Assembly: GCA_030615625.1 (NCBI GenBank)
Contig: JAUWYX010000006.1
Coordinates: 25,021-89,020, forward strand
Direction of reading: 5' to 3'
DNA: 64,000 bases
From: Dehalococcoidia bacterium
GTDB lineage: Bacteria > Chloroflexota > Dehalococcoidia > GIF9 > AB-539-J10
The position numbers and the translations under genes are program-made. How positions within the stretch are numbered: the stretch's first letter is position 1; every line of letters begins with the position of its first letter. Shown here one piece after another: positions 44,677 through 53,706 of this stretch. The notes under the pieces were generated by a model. That model worked only from the letters and a program-made list of their open reading frames with translations. It made no database searches and was not told the DNA's origin.

Positions 44677-45072
44677 ATGGCGTTAAAAAAGCCCAACTTT
44701 GATTCGATAAATAGGTCCCTTGCAGGGAAGGGGTTCTCCCTTTTTGTGAAAGTAGTAGATAAATATGCTCCAGATAGGCTGCTGCTTTTTGCCCTTAAGT
44801 TTTTGGATAATCGTGTCCCAAGCAAGCTGATTTCTTTCGCAATTAACGGGGTCGAGAAATTAGCTCCTCGTAGGCTGCGCTCTACTGCTATTGCTGCCGC
44901 TGATGAGTATGTCCCTGACGAGGTGGCGAACTCGAGAAAGATCTGCGCTGTCCTTGCTGCAGTAGGGAAGTACATTCCAGACGAGATGATTCCCCCGGAG
45001 TCCACAGGAAGGTGGGAAAATCTCAGAACAAAGTTCCACATTCCGAAATTAATATCGAGCAGGCAAAAGTGA
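44677..45072 (+). CDS. Unknown protein built of 16-residue repeats
   Basis: A 131-residue protein with no family that I recognise. Pro residues at 32, 48, 64, 80 fall at exact 16-residue steps, each in a motif of the form [D/E]-K/N-[Y/R/L]-[A/V]-P-x-[R/K/E]-[L/V], and a fifth lies at 101. Between the prolines are amphipathic helix-like stretches such as LLLFALKFLD and LISFAINGVE. No signal peptide. The protein is basic at both ends. ATG 44677 is preferred over GTG 44665, with only a weak GGGA site. It is the first gene of the cluster, which suggests a scaffold, membrane-associated or carrier-binding role; that is inference only. Confidence 0.6.
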   Translation: MALKKPNFDSINRSLAGKGFSLFVKVVDKYAPDRLLLFALKFLDNRVPSKLISFAINGVEKLAPRRLRSTAIAAADEYVPDEVANSRKICAVLAAVGKYIPDEMIPPESTGRWENLRTKFHIPKLISSRQK

Positions 45073-45144
45073 GCCTGTGGAGTTGATATAGCTATTTTCG
45101 TCGTAGCTCCTCACGATGCTGGTGAGGGAGAAATAGGGTATTGA

Positions 45145-46194
45145 ATGCAGTACAAAAAGGTTTGTGTTGAGTCTTTTGGTTACGAACTTCCGGAGAATAT
45201 CATTACATCTTTGAGCCTGGAAGAAAGACTAGCCCCGATATACGACAAATTCAATCTTTCCTACGGGCGTCTGGAAATGATGACCGGGATTCGTGAACGA
45301 CGAGTGTGGAACGACGGAGTTACGCCTAGTCAGGCTAGCATAAAAGCAGCAGAAAAAGCTATTAGCAAGTCTGGAGTCAATAAAGAGGATATCGGATGTC
45401 TACTCCATACCTCGGTATCCCGTGATTTCCTGGAGCCAGCAACGGCTACGGTAGTCCACGATTCCTTAGGTCTCCCATCCACAGCTACCATTTTTGACAT
45501 CTCCAATGCCTGCCTGGGTTTCATCAACGGAATGGTAACTTTGGCCAATATGATTGAGTTGGGTCAGGTAAAAGCAGGAATTGTGGTTGGCTGTGAGAGC
45601 AGCAAACGAATTATTGATGCAATAATCGATAAACTCTTGGAAGACCCGGACATCACCAAAGAAGAGGTCAAAATGGCCTTTGCCACTCTAACTTTGGGGT
45701 CAGGAGCAGCGGCAGCGGTGTTAACTCACTCCTCCTTATCGCGAGACGGTCATAAGTTTCTTGGTGGGGTAACGCGCGCTGCCTCACAGCACAATGATCT
45801 TTGTCGTATAAAAGACGATACCTGCTTCTTCGACCCGAGGATTTCGCCTGACATGTACACAAACTCTACTGAGCTCCTCAAAAATGGGGCAAAATTGGCA
45901 CCTGAAACCTGGGAGGCTGTAAAACAAGAGCTTGAGTGGAAAAACCCCGACGTAGATAGGTTTTTTACTCATCAGGTTAGCGCCGTGCATAGTAAATTGT
46001 TGTTTGAGACCCTGGGACTAGATAAGGCAAAAGACTTTTCCACTGTAGAATATCTAGGAAACATTGGGTCGGTTTCACTGCCCATTACCATGGCTATCGG
46101 AATTGACGAGGGTTGCCTTAGCCCTGGTGATAAGGTTGCCATGCTGGGCATTGGCAGCGGCATAGTCTGTCTTGTGCTGGGTCTAGAATGGTAG
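45145..46194 (+). CDS. OleA-type 3-oxoacyl synthase III (thiolase superfamily)
   Basis: A 349-residue condensing enzyme. It looks closer to OleA (head-to-head acyl-CoA condensation) than to FabH. NEERLAPIYDK-type start (SLEERLAPIYDKF), GIRERRVWNDGVTPS and SVSRDFLEPATA all track the OleA sequence. Glu97 in FLEPAT matches the partner-subunit catalytic Glu, Cys123 (SNACLGF) is the nucleophile, His275 (THQVSAVH) and Asn304 (LGNIGS) complete the set. It should therefore be active and accept two long acyl groups. OleB, OleC and OleD are not present. Housekeeping FabH is a less likely alternative. Confidence 0.8.
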   Translation: MQYKKVCVESFGYELPENIITSLSLEERLAPIYDKFNLSYGRLEMMTGIRERRVWNDGVTPSQASIKAAEKAISKSGVNKEDIGCLLHTSVSRDFLEPATATVVHDSLGLPSTATIFDISNACLGFINGMVTLANMIELGQVKAGIVVGCESSKRIIDAIIDKLLEDPDITKEEVKMAFATLTLGSGAAAAVLTHSSLSRDGHKFLGGVTRAASQHNDLCRIKDDTCFFDPRISPDMYTNSTELLKNGAKLAPETWEAVKQELEWKNPDVDRFFTHQVSAVHSKLLFETLGLDKAKDFSTVEYLGNIGSVSLPITMAIGIDEGCLSPGDKVAMLGIGSGIVCLVLGLEW

Positions 46195-46303
46195 AGAAAA
46201 TGGCCCCAGCAACATGAGGTCAGAGAGATACTCCTTAGGGGCGATGTAACTAGATTTCTTCAAGCTGCTCTAATATATACATTTTTGATGGAAGTTATAT
46301 CCC

Positions 46304-47554
46304 ATGATGGCAAGGAAACCTAACGAAGCACGAATTGTAATTACTGGGGTTGGCCTGACGGCGCCAAACGGAAATAACCTGGCGGAATTTCGAGAAAGTC
46401 TACTTGCTGGCAAATCCGGGATCCAGAAATTCAACGTCCGCTACATGGGTGAAGTATTGGCTGGTGTATGTCACTTCGACCCATTGAAGTATCAAAAAAA
46501 GAAGGAATTGCGTCGGGGAACGAGGGCCGGCTCTGTAGCTATTTACTGCGCTCAAGAGGCAATCGCTGATGCCAAATTAGACCTTGCCTGCCTTGATAAA
46601 TCGAGGATTGGTGTCTATGTCGGAATTACTGAGCATGGTAACGTGGACACGGAAAAACAAATATACGAAATCAAGCAATTCGATTACAATACAACGTTCG
46701 TGTCACACCATTACAACCCAAGAATAGTGGCCAACAATCCAGCCGGTGAAGTAACCTTGAATATGGGAATTACTGGACCACATTACACACTGGGGGCCGC
46801 TTGCGCTGGCGGTAACATTGGACTTATACAAGGCTTACAAATGTTGCTGCTGGGTGAAGTTGATTTAGCTCTAGCTGGCGGGGTTTCAGAGACTATTCAT
46901 GCCTTTGGTGCTTTTGCCAGTTTTAGGAGTGAAGGTGCTTTGGCTTCTCATGCAGACCCTGAAAAGGCTTGCCGCCCTTTTGATAAGAACCGGAATGGTG
47001 TTGTTGTTTCAGAAGGAGGATGTATCTACCTTGTGGAAAGATTAGGCGATGCGCTTAAACGAGGAGCCAGGATTTACGGTGAAATAGTGGGATATGCTAT
47101 CAACTCAGATGCTTTTGATTTCGTTCTCCCAAACGCACAAAGGCAAGCTGAGTGCATGAAACTCGCCCTCAATAAGGCCGGCATATCTGCGGGAGATATC
47201 GATATCATCAATACACATGCGACTGGAACTCGTGAAGGGGATGCCGCGGAGTGCCAGGCGATAAGAGAAGTCTTTGGTAACCATATCAATGTATATATAA
47301 ACAACACCAAGAGTTATATTGGGCATACAATGGGGGCAGCCGCCGCTCTAGAATTAGCGGGGAATTTGCCTTCCTTTGAAGACCACATCGTTCATCCGAC
47401 AATCAATCTGGACCACTTAGACCCTGAGTGTCCTCTTAACAACCTGGTTATTAATGAACCTAGAAAGGTTGACAAGGTCAACTATATATTGAATAATTCC
47501 TTTGGAATGCTAGGTCTCAATTCGGTCGTCATCATAAAAAGGTTTGGAGAATAA
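46304..47554 (+). CDS. fabF: 3-oxoacyl-ACP synthase, KASII (FabF) type
   Basis: A 416-residue decarboxylating condensing enzyme. Cys167 in AACAGG is the nucleophile, NTHATGTREGD gives the first His and KSYIGHTMGAAAALEL the Lys and second His. All catalytic residues are present, so it is a true elongating synthase and not a chain-length factor. The context with its own ACP and CrtI-like enzymes suggests a specialised chain rather than the cell's main FabF. The 109-bp gap before it holds no gene. Confidence 0.9.
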   Translation: MMARKPNEARIVITGVGLTAPNGNNLAEFRESLLAGKSGIQKFNVRYMGEVLAGVCHFDPLKYQKKKELRRGTRAGSVAIYCAQEAIADAKLDLACLDKSRIGVYVGITEHGNVDTEKQIYEIKQFDYNTTFVSHHYNPRIVANNPAGEVTLNMGITGPHYTLGAACAGGNIGLIQGLQMLLLGEVDLALAGGVSETIHAFGAFASFRSEGALASHADPEKACRPFDKNRNGVVVSEGGCIYLVERLGDALKRGARIYGEIVGYAINSDAFDFVLPNAQRQAECMKLALNKAGISAGDIDIINTHATGTREGDAAECQAIREVFGNHINVYINNTKSYIGHTMGAAAALELAGNLPSFEDHIVHPTINLDHLDPECPLNNLVINEPRKVDKVNYILNNSFGMLGLNSVVIIKRFGE

Positions 47555-47594
47555 ACTTGGAAACGCTATTTTCAAATAAACAAATGGGGGGTAC

Positions 47595-47846
47595 ATGACC
47601 AAGGAAGAAATTAAATCCGTCCTTATGGAAATTGTTGCCCAAATTATACCGGATGAGGATCTGACCAATCTTAAGGGCGATATCCCAATACGAGAACAAG
47701 TCGAATTGGACTCAATGGATTTCTTAGACATCATTATGGAGCTACGAAAACGTTACGGCATAGAGGTTCCTGAGGATGACTATATGCAATTAGCCACGAT
47801 AGATAGCTCTGTAGCTTATCTAGAGCCGCGGATGAGAGACCTTTAA
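47595..47846 (+). CDS. Acyl carrier protein of the cluster
   Basis: An 83-residue acidic four-helix carrier. Ser40 in VELDSMDFLDII is the phosphopantetheine site. The tail TIDSSVAYLEPRMRDL is longer than in housekeeping AcpP. It would be loaded by the Sfp-type transferase at the end of the same operon and would carry the growing chain between the synthase, ketoreductase, dehydratase and enoyl reductase. Confidence 0.92.
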   Translation: MTKEEIKSVLMEIVAQIIPDEDLTNLKGDIPIREQVELDSMDFLDIIMELRKRYGIEVPEDDYMQLATIDSSVAYLEPRMRDL

Positions 47847-47943
47847 TCGGTAGTGTTAATACGCCGGAAGCACAAATTTTTATCGCATTTTCCCCGAGGA
47901 TTGAAGGTTCAGGTTTGCCTTTGATTTTAAAAAGAGCCGGACT

Positions 47944-49329
47944 ATGGATTACGATGTTCTAATTATCGGTGCAGGCATGTCTGGCCTTGCTGCTGGCATT
48001 AGATTGGCCTACTACGATAAAAGGGTTTGCATCATCGAAAAACATTATCGCGTTGGGGGGCTTAATTCCTTTTACAACCGTGGGGGACGTAAATTCGATG
48101 TTGGCCTTCATGCTATGACCAACTATGTTCCTAAGGGTGTTAAGTTAACGCCACTGCCAAAGCTGCTCCGGCAGCTCAAGTTGAAAGCCGAAGATTTTGC
48201 TCTTTGCCCACAACGGATGTCCGCAATTAAATTTCCCGATAAAACCCTCAGATTTAATAACGACCTCGACTTTTTTGTCCAGGAAGTGGTCGATAATTTT
48301 CCGGCGCAGGCTGACAATTTCCAAAGACTGCTTAAGACTATTTTCAAATATGACGAACTGAACTTGTATGCCAAACCAATTTCAGCTCGCGAAGTTGTGG
48401 GCTCCATTATTTCCGACCCACTCCTTATCGATATGGTTTTTTGTCCGCTTATGTTCTACGGAAATGCTCAAGAAAATGATATAGAGTTCGGCCAGTTTGT
48501 CATTATGTTCAAGGGCATCTACTGTGAAGGTTTTGCCAGACCTCAAGCTGGGGTGCGTCAGATCCTTGACGTGCTGGTGAGAAAATACAGGGGTTGTGGC
48601 GGTGAATTAAAAACGAGGTGCGCAGTAACAAGTATTCAAGCTGCCAATGGCAGAGTTGAATCTATGCTGCTCGAGAACGGTGAAGTTCTCACAGCCGACA
48701 AGATACTATCATCCGCTGGTTATGTTGAAACCATGAGACTCCTGTCTAACTATGATCCCACAGGGATAGAGGATAAAGCAGGGCAACTCTCCATGGTAGA
48801 GTTTATTACGGTGCTGGACAAGCAACCTGCTGAGATGGGACACGAAACAACCATCATCTTTTATAACAATTCAGATAGATTTGACTATCGAAAACCTGAC
48901 GAGCTAGTCAACGTTTCCAGCGGTGTTATCTGCTGCCCCAATAATTTCCAATACGAAAATCCCCTGCCAGAGGGCATGATCAGAATAACTAACCTGGCTA
49001 ACTTCGACCTCTGGAACAGATTGAATGAGGAAGAGTACAAAGCCCAAAAGGCTGCCTGGCTTGGAGCCTCTCTCAATGAAGTGGTAAAACTCATACCTGA
49101 TTTTCGTGATTCCATAGTTTTTACGGATGTCTTCACTCCCAAAACAATCCACAGATTCACCGGCCACATAAATGGCGCGGTCTATGGAACGCCCAATAAG
49201 ACCAAAATGGGGATAACTCATCTAGAAAATCTGTTTATTTGTGGCACCGACCAGGGATTTATGGGAATCGTGGGAGCAATGCTTAGTGGTATCTCCATGG
49301 CAAATCTTCATGTTCTGCAGAAGGCATGA
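47944..49329 (+). CDS. CrtI-like (COG1233) FAD oxidoreductase, first copy
   Basis: A 461-residue flavoprotein related to phytoene desaturases, carotenoid isomerases and retinol saturases. The dinucleotide site is [21 protein letters not shown] (GxGxxG near residue 9), followed by [27 protein letters not shown]. The end [19 protein letters not shown] is the C-terminal FAD motif. Such enzymes add, remove or move C=C bonds in long conjugated chains. Its stop overlaps the next gene by ATGA. Confidence 0.85.
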   Translation: MDYDVLIIGAGMSGLAAGIRLAYYDKRVCIIEKHYRVGGLNSFYNRGGRKFDVGLHAMTNYVPKGVKLTPLPKLLRQLKLKAEDFALCPQRMSAIKFPDKTLRFNNDLDFFVQEVVDNFPAQADNFQRLLKTIFKYDELNLYAKPISAREVVGSIISDPLLIDMVFCPLMFYGNAQENDIEFGQFVIMFKGIYCEGFARPQAGVRQILDVLVRKYRGCGGELKTRCAVTSIQAANGRVESMLLENGEVLTADKILSSAGYVETMRLLSNYDPTGIEDKAGQLSMVEFITVLDKQPAEMGHETTIIFYNNSDRFDYRKPDELVNVSSGVICCPNNFQYENPLPEGMIRITNLANFDLWNRLNEEEYKAQKAAWLGASLNEVVKLIPDFRDSIVFTDVFTPKTIHRFTGHINGAVYGTPNKTKMGITHLENLFICGTDQGFMGIVGAMLSGISMANLHVLQKA

Positions 49330-50768
49330 AAAAAAGGGATTCAATGAACCGCGATTGGTTGAAAGACACAAAATCAGAATACGATGTAATTGTCATTGGC
49401 AGCGGCTTGGCAGGATTAACCTGTGCTAATATGCTCGCCAGAGGAGGTCATTCGATCTTACTCCTAGAGCACCACTATAACCTTGGTGGATTGGCTACGT
49501 GGTTCAAGAGAAAGGGAGGACACATCTTTGATATCTCCCTGCATGGATTTCCAGTAGGTATGATTAAAACCTGCCGTAAGTACTGGACTCCTGAAATTGC
49601 TGACTCAATCGTTCAACTCAAAGGGATTCGATTGGACAACCCTCAGTTCTCCCTTACAACGACTTATGATAGTGATGATTTCAAACGTGTCATGCAGGAG
49701 CACTTCAAAATCCCCAGAGAGACTATTGATAACTTCGTTAGCGCACTCAGAGGCATGAACTTTTACGATGACCAAACCATGACTACCAGAGAGCTTTTTG
49801 AAAATTTTTTTCCCGGTCGTCATGATATTGTCCGCATGATAATGGAACCGATCACCTATGCCAATGGATCAACCTTGGATGACCCTGCGATAACCTACGG
49901 GATTGTCTTTTCCAATTTTCTAAACAAAGGTGTTTATACCTTTCAAGGTGGGACGGATAAGATTATTGGAATGATGCGGGCGGAGCTTATAAAAAACGGT
50001 GTCGATATTCGAACCAAATGCCTGGTGGAAAAAATTGGCATCGAGGATAAAAAGATTGCCGGAGTGGTAGCGAATGGAAAAATGATCAAAGGTAAAGCTG
50101 TTGTCTCCAATGGTAATTTATTATCAACTATCCATAAACTAGTCGGAGACGAGAATTTTTCTGAAAGCTTCATTGAAGAGGCCAAAAAAGTGCGCCTCAA
50201 TAACAGCAGTTGTCAGGTGTATATGGGTATCAAAAAGGGCGAGAAAATCGACTACATAGGGGATTTGCTTTTTACCTCAGAGACGGAGAAATTCGATTCC
50301 GAAGAACTTCGCAGCAAAAATACTACCAGCCGGACCTTCTCAATCTACTATCCACAAACCCGGCCGGGCTCTGATATGTTCTCGGTCGTAGCCTCCACTA
50401 ATGCCAATTACGAAGACTGGGCTAACCTGTCTGAAAAAGAATACCGAGCTGCTAAGGAAAATTTGGTTCAACGAACGCTTAATGCTCTGGAGAAATATGT
50501 TCCTAAAATTCGAGATAAGGTAGACCACCTGGAAGCCGCCACCCCAAAAACATTTCAAAGGTATACGCTCCATTTGAGCGGAGCCTCTTTCGGCACCAAA
50601 TTTGAAGGGTTAAAGGTCAGTATGGGGCTTCCTAAAGAGATACCAGGGCTTTTCCACACCGGCTCCGTAGGGATTATAATGTCAGGGTGGCTAGGTGCAG
50701 CTAATTACGGAGTAATTGTCGCCCACGACGTAGACAAATTTCTCTCAGCAGGGGTAAGAAATGCATGA
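49326..50768 (+). CDS. CrtI-like (COG1233) FAD oxidoreductase, second copy
   Basis: A 480-residue partner of the preceding gene. [21 protein letters not shown] is the FAD site, then [27 protein letters not shown], and the C-terminal [23 protein letters not shown]. The two copies are only moderately similar outside these motifs, so they probably act on different bonds or as a complex, as in crtI/crtP-like pairs. It overlaps its neighbours at both ends (ATGA upstream, 8 bp with the ketoreductase). Confidence 0.85.
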   Translation: MKKRDSMNRDWLKDTKSEYDVIVIGSGLAGLTCANMLARGGHSILLLEHHYNLGGLATWFKRKGGHIFDISLHGFPVGMIKTCRKYWTPEIADSIVQLKGIRLDNPQFSLTTTYDSDDFKRVMQEHFKIPRETIDNFVSALRGMNFYDDQTMTTRELFENFFPGRHDIVRMIMEPITYANGSTLDDPAITYGIVFSNFLNKGVYTFQGGTDKIIGMMRAELIKNGVDIRTKCLVEKIGIEDKKIAGVVANGKMIKGKAVVSNGNLLSTIHKLVGDENFSESFIEEAKKVRLNNSSCQVYMGIKKGEKIDYIGDLLFTSETEKFDSEELRSKNTTSRTFSIYYPQTRPGSDMFSVVASTNANYEDWANLSEKEYRAAKENLVQRTLNALEKYVPKIRDKVDHLEAATPKTFQRYTLHLSGASFGTKFEGLKVSMGLPKEIPGLFHTGSVGIIMSGWLGAANYGVIVAHDVDKFLSAGVRNA

Positions 50769-51501
50769 TTTCAAAGGACAAACTGTAATCGTCACTGGTG
50801 GAACCAGAGGCATAGGCAAAGGCATCGCCGAGGGTTTCTTGAAGGCAGGCGCTAAAGTTATTGTCACTTACACGACAAATGAAGCTGCGGCGGCACAATT
50901 TAAACAAGACAACAGCCAGTTTGCCGAAAACATTGATATCCAAAAGCTTGATGTGACCAAATATGAAGAGGTGGAAAAGTTTTTCAAATACACAGACACG
51001 AAATATGGGAGCTTTGAAGTCCTGGTGAACAACGCCGGTATCCGAAAGGACTCTGTCCTGGCGATGATGAAAGAATCGGACTGGCATGATGTAATGAATG
51101 TCAATCTCGCTGGAATCTTTTACATGTGCAAATTTGCTGTCAAGAGTCTGATGCGCAAACGATATGGACGGATTATCAACATAAGCTCTGTGATGGAAAG
51201 ATACGGTTTTGAAGGCCAGGCGAATTATGCAGCTTCAAAGGCAGGCCTGAGTGCATTGACTAAATCGTTGTCCAAGGAAGTCGCCACCCGGGGTATTACG
51301 GTTAATTGTGTCTCTCCGGGATTTATTGCCACCGAATTAATTGAAGACCTGCCAGATAAATTGCGTGAATCCTACTTGGCCAGGATTCCCCTAAAGAGAT
51401 TTGGAAGCACTGAAGAAGTGGCCGCTTGCGTTCTTTTCTTGGCTTCTAAAGAGGCGTCATATGTTACCGGTTCTACTCTTGAGGTGACTGGAGGATTATG
51501 A
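50761..51501 (+). CDS. fabG: 3-oxoacyl-ACP reductase, FabG type
   Basis: A 246-residue [17 protein letters not shown] binds NADP, NNAG is present, and the catalytic triad is Ser (INISSVM), Tyr and Lys (YAASK). [15 protein letters not shown] and the C-terminal [14 protein letters not shown] are normal for FabG. It would reduce the beta-keto group made by the synthases. The next gene begins 1 bp after its stop. Confidence 0.9.
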   Translation: MHDFKGQTVIVTGGTRGIGKGIAEGFLKAGAKVIVTYTTNEAAAAQFKQDNSQFAENIDIQKLDVTKYEEVEKFFKYTDTKYGSFEVLVNNAGIRKDSVLAMMKESDWHDVMNVNLAGIFYMCKFAVKSLMRKRYGRIINISSVMERYGFEGQANYAASKAGLSALTKSLSKEVATRGITVNCVSPGFIATELIEDLPDKLRESYLARIPLKRFGSTEEVAACVLFLASKEASYVTGSTLEVTGGL

Positions 51502-51502
51502 G

Positions 51503-51928
51503 ATGGAGGAGATTCTAAATGCCATACCCCATCGTCCACCATTTTTGTTTGTCGATAGGATCGTGGAATTAAGCGGAACAAAAATCAAAACAACGAAAGA
51601 AATAAACCCCGATGAGCCAGTGTTCGAAGGACATTATCCAGGACAACCAATCATGCCCGGCGCACTTATCTGTGAATCTATTTTCCAAACAGGCGCCATC
51701 TTGCTCTCCAAAATGATGGGCAGTATTGGTGAAGGTATTCCTGTTTTGACCCGAATCAATAACGCCAAGTTCAAAAGTATCGTCAAGCCCGGTAATACCC
51801 TGGACATTGAAGCAGAACTGGTGGAAAAAGTCAGTAATGCCTATTTCATGAAGGGCAAAGCCTCGGTCGCCGGAAAGACATCGGTCACGGTCGAGTTTAC
51901 CGTCACCCTGGCTAAAGAGGCACCTTAA
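51503..51928 (+). CDS. fabZ: 3-hydroxyacyl-ACP dehydratase, FabZ type
   Basis: A 141-residue hot-dog-fold protein. IPHRPPFLFVDRI and GHYPGQPIMPGALICESIFQ carry the catalytic His and Glu, intact. It removes water from the hydroxyacyl-ACP to make a trans-2-enoyl chain. Normal length for FabZ. Confidence 0.9.
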   Translation: MEEILNAIPHRPPFLFVDRIVELSGTKIKTTKEINPDEPVFEGHYPGQPIMPGALICESIFQTGAILLSKMMGSIGEGIPVLTRINNAKFKSIVKPGNTLDIEAELVEKVSNAYFMKGKASVAGKTSVTVEFTVTLAKEAP

Positions 51929-51958
51929 CATACGACATGGAAATAGAAGGAGCACTAT

Positions 51959-52759
51959 ATGGATTTCTTAGACATCGCGGGTAAGACTTTTCTTGTTTTT
52001 GGAGTGGCTAACAGGAAGAGCGTCGCCTTCTCCATCGGACAGGTTCTTTCTGAGGCAAACGCAAATGTAGTCTATAGTGTTCGATCAAAAGAACGCAGAG
52101 AGAGTGTTTCCAAAATCCTTCCTGGTTCTGATATCTTTGTATGCGACGTCGAACGAGAGCAGGAAATTAGAAGACTTGCTGAAGATATTTCCAAGAAGTA
52201 TCCCAAAATTCACGGTATTGTTCATTCCATAGCTTTTGCCAATTATGAAGAAGGGCTTAAGCCATTTCACGAAACAAAAAAGAAAGACTTCCTGCAGTCG
52301 ATTGATATCTCCTGTTATTCATTAATCGCCATTGCCAATGAGTTTAAAGACCTGTTGGATGAAAAGGCATCGATAGTTACCATATCAATCTCAACCACCA
52401 AAATAGCAGCCGAACCTTACGGTTTTATGGCTCCCGTAAAGGCTGCCCTGGATTCAACCATATGTTTTCTGGCTAAATCCTTCAGTTCGTTTTCTCAAGT
52501 CAGATTTAACTCAGTTAACGCTGGGCCGCTGAAAACCTCGGCATCCGCAGGAATACCAGGATCCGTCAATTATTACCTTTATACTGAAAAATTAACGCTT
52601 CGTAAAAAAATTCTAACTGCTCAGGAAGTAGCCAATACAGCAGTATTTCTCTTGAGCGATCGCTCCAGTGGCATTAATGCCCAAGGGATCATCGTGGATT
52701 GCGGAATGTCAGTCAACTACTTTGATAAAGATATTATCAAGAAGGCAACAAGGTTTTAG
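51959..52759 (+). CDS. fabI: Enoyl-ACP reductase, FabI type (SDR)
   Basis: A 266-residue reductase. [19 protein letters not shown] is the FabI-type cofactor site with the GxANxxS pattern, [12 protein letters not shown] and the catalytic Tyr-x6-Lys in [13 protein letters not shown] follow, and [16 protein letters not shown] is the substrate loop. AAGGAG is 7 nt before the ATG. Its presence means that at least part of the chain is fully reduced in each cycle. Confidence 0.9.
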   Translation: MDFLDIAGKTFLVFGVANRKSVAFSIGQVLSEANANVVYSVRSKERRESVSKILPGSDIFVCDVEREQEIRRLAEDISKKYPKIHGIVHSIAFANYEEGLKPFHETKKKDFLQSIDISCYSLIAIANEFKDLLDEKASIVTISISTTKIAAEPYGFMAPVKAALDSTICFLAKSFSSFSQVRFNSVNAGPLKTSASAGIPGSVNYYLYTEKLTLRKKILTAQEVANTAVFLLSDRSSGINAQGIIVDCGMSVNYFDKDIIKKATRF

Positions 52760-52766
52760 TAAGCCA

Positions 52767-53342
52767 ATGACTTTATTTCCTGTAGTCATGCCAGTTACCG
52801 AAGTTGGACATAAACTCTCGGGGAAAGAAAAGGTAGCCAGTCTGAGCAAAATCGCTCGAGAGGCGCTAAAACTGAGTGCCGAAAAAAGCGGAGTGAGACT
52901 CGGAGAACTGCGCAAGGACAAAAAGGGGGTCCCATGCCCAGTTTCGGGCAATTATTGGTCTCTCTCCCACAAACCTGAGTACGTGGCGGCGGTGGTTAGC
53001 AAAGATAAGGTCGGGATCGATATTGAAGAAATAAAGCCCCGGGCTGAATCTATATTTGCTCATGTGGCGAGTGACGAGGAATGGGAGTTAAAGGAAAGGT
53101 CCTGGGATACCTTTTTTCGCTATTGGACGGCGAAAGAAGCCATTCTGAAGGTCATCGGAATTGGTATAAGTGGATTAAAGACCTGTCGGATAATCTCGGT
53201 CCCCGATGAGAATCACATTGCTTTGGACTATAATGGACAATTTTTTCTGGTAGAGCAATTACGATACAAGAACCATATTGTTTCCATCCCCAAGGGCGAC
53301 AACCAAATTGATTGGATAATTCTGGAAGACTTTAAACCCTGA
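52767..53342 (+). CDS. Sfp-type 4'-phosphopantetheinyl transferase
   Basis: A 191-residue enzyme that adds the CoA-derived arm to carrier-protein Ser. YWSLSHKPEYVAAVVS, VGIDIEEIKPR (Mg ligands) and RYWTAKEAILKVIGIG are the Sfp motifs. ATG 52767 is used, since the longer ORF overlaps fabI. Having it in the operon with an ACP is usual for secondary-metabolite clusters rather than primary fatty-acid synthesis. Confidence 0.9.
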   Translation: MTLFPVVMPVTEVGHKLSGKEKVASLSKIAREALKLSAEKSGVRLGELRKDKKGVPCPVSGNYWSLSHKPEYVAAVVSKDKVGIDIEEIKPRAESIFAHVASDEEWELKERSWDTFFRYWTAKEAILKVIGIGISGLKTCRIISVPDENHIALDYNGQFFLVEQLRYKNHIVSIPKGDNQIDWIILEDFKP

Positions 53343-53706
53343 GTTCTAGAGCCCAAGGAAATTGAAAAGCCCAATTCAAAGTGGTAGTTCATTAGATATT
53401 TTTAGTATTTCAAACTTTACATTCAGGATTTAACTGCGCAATATCTCTCAGGATACAGTTTAGCCTGATGTATAAAGGCCTCTATCCTCATTTTTGTATT
53501 GGTATACTGTAGACCATCGATTGTTAGCTCTTATTTATGGAATTGTGAATATGTTTCACTTGTGACTATGAAATGGGAATATTTACAAAATGGAAAAGTG
53601 ATGTTACATAGGTATTTCACCAGCGGCTGGGATTAAACCTTGCCCACCAGGACAAGGTGAACTTTGTACAAATTCGGAATGTCAGCTTACACAAAGTGCC
53701 AGTTTA
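53343..53706. other. Gene-free gap between convergent operons
   Basis: A/T-rich stretch between the Sfp-type transferase and the large activase gene. Apart from the dehydratase-activase fossil at 53423-53521 I see no gene, RNA or clear terminator. A short GTATAACTTCGC run lies next to the activase stop. Confidence 0.6.
53423..53521 (-). pseudogene. Fossil 3' end of a second 2-hydroxyacyl-CoA dehydratase-activase gene
   Basis: A 33-codon stretch ending in TGA. It encodes IDGLQYTNTKMRIEAFIHQA followed by KLYPERY, which matches the C-terminus of the neighbouring 1412-residue protein (YDGLKQTNAKTRIEAFIHQA, KLYHQRY) at most positions. Upstream codons degrade quickly and no start is visible. It shows that a paralogue or duplicate once ended here, offset by about 278 bp from the living gene. 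Confidence 0.8.

Noticed and set aside
52668..53342. Longer phosphopantetheinyl transferase ORF from 52668
   Set aside because: The extra N-terminus overlaps fabI out of frame and lacks similarity. ATG 52767 lies just after the fabI stop.
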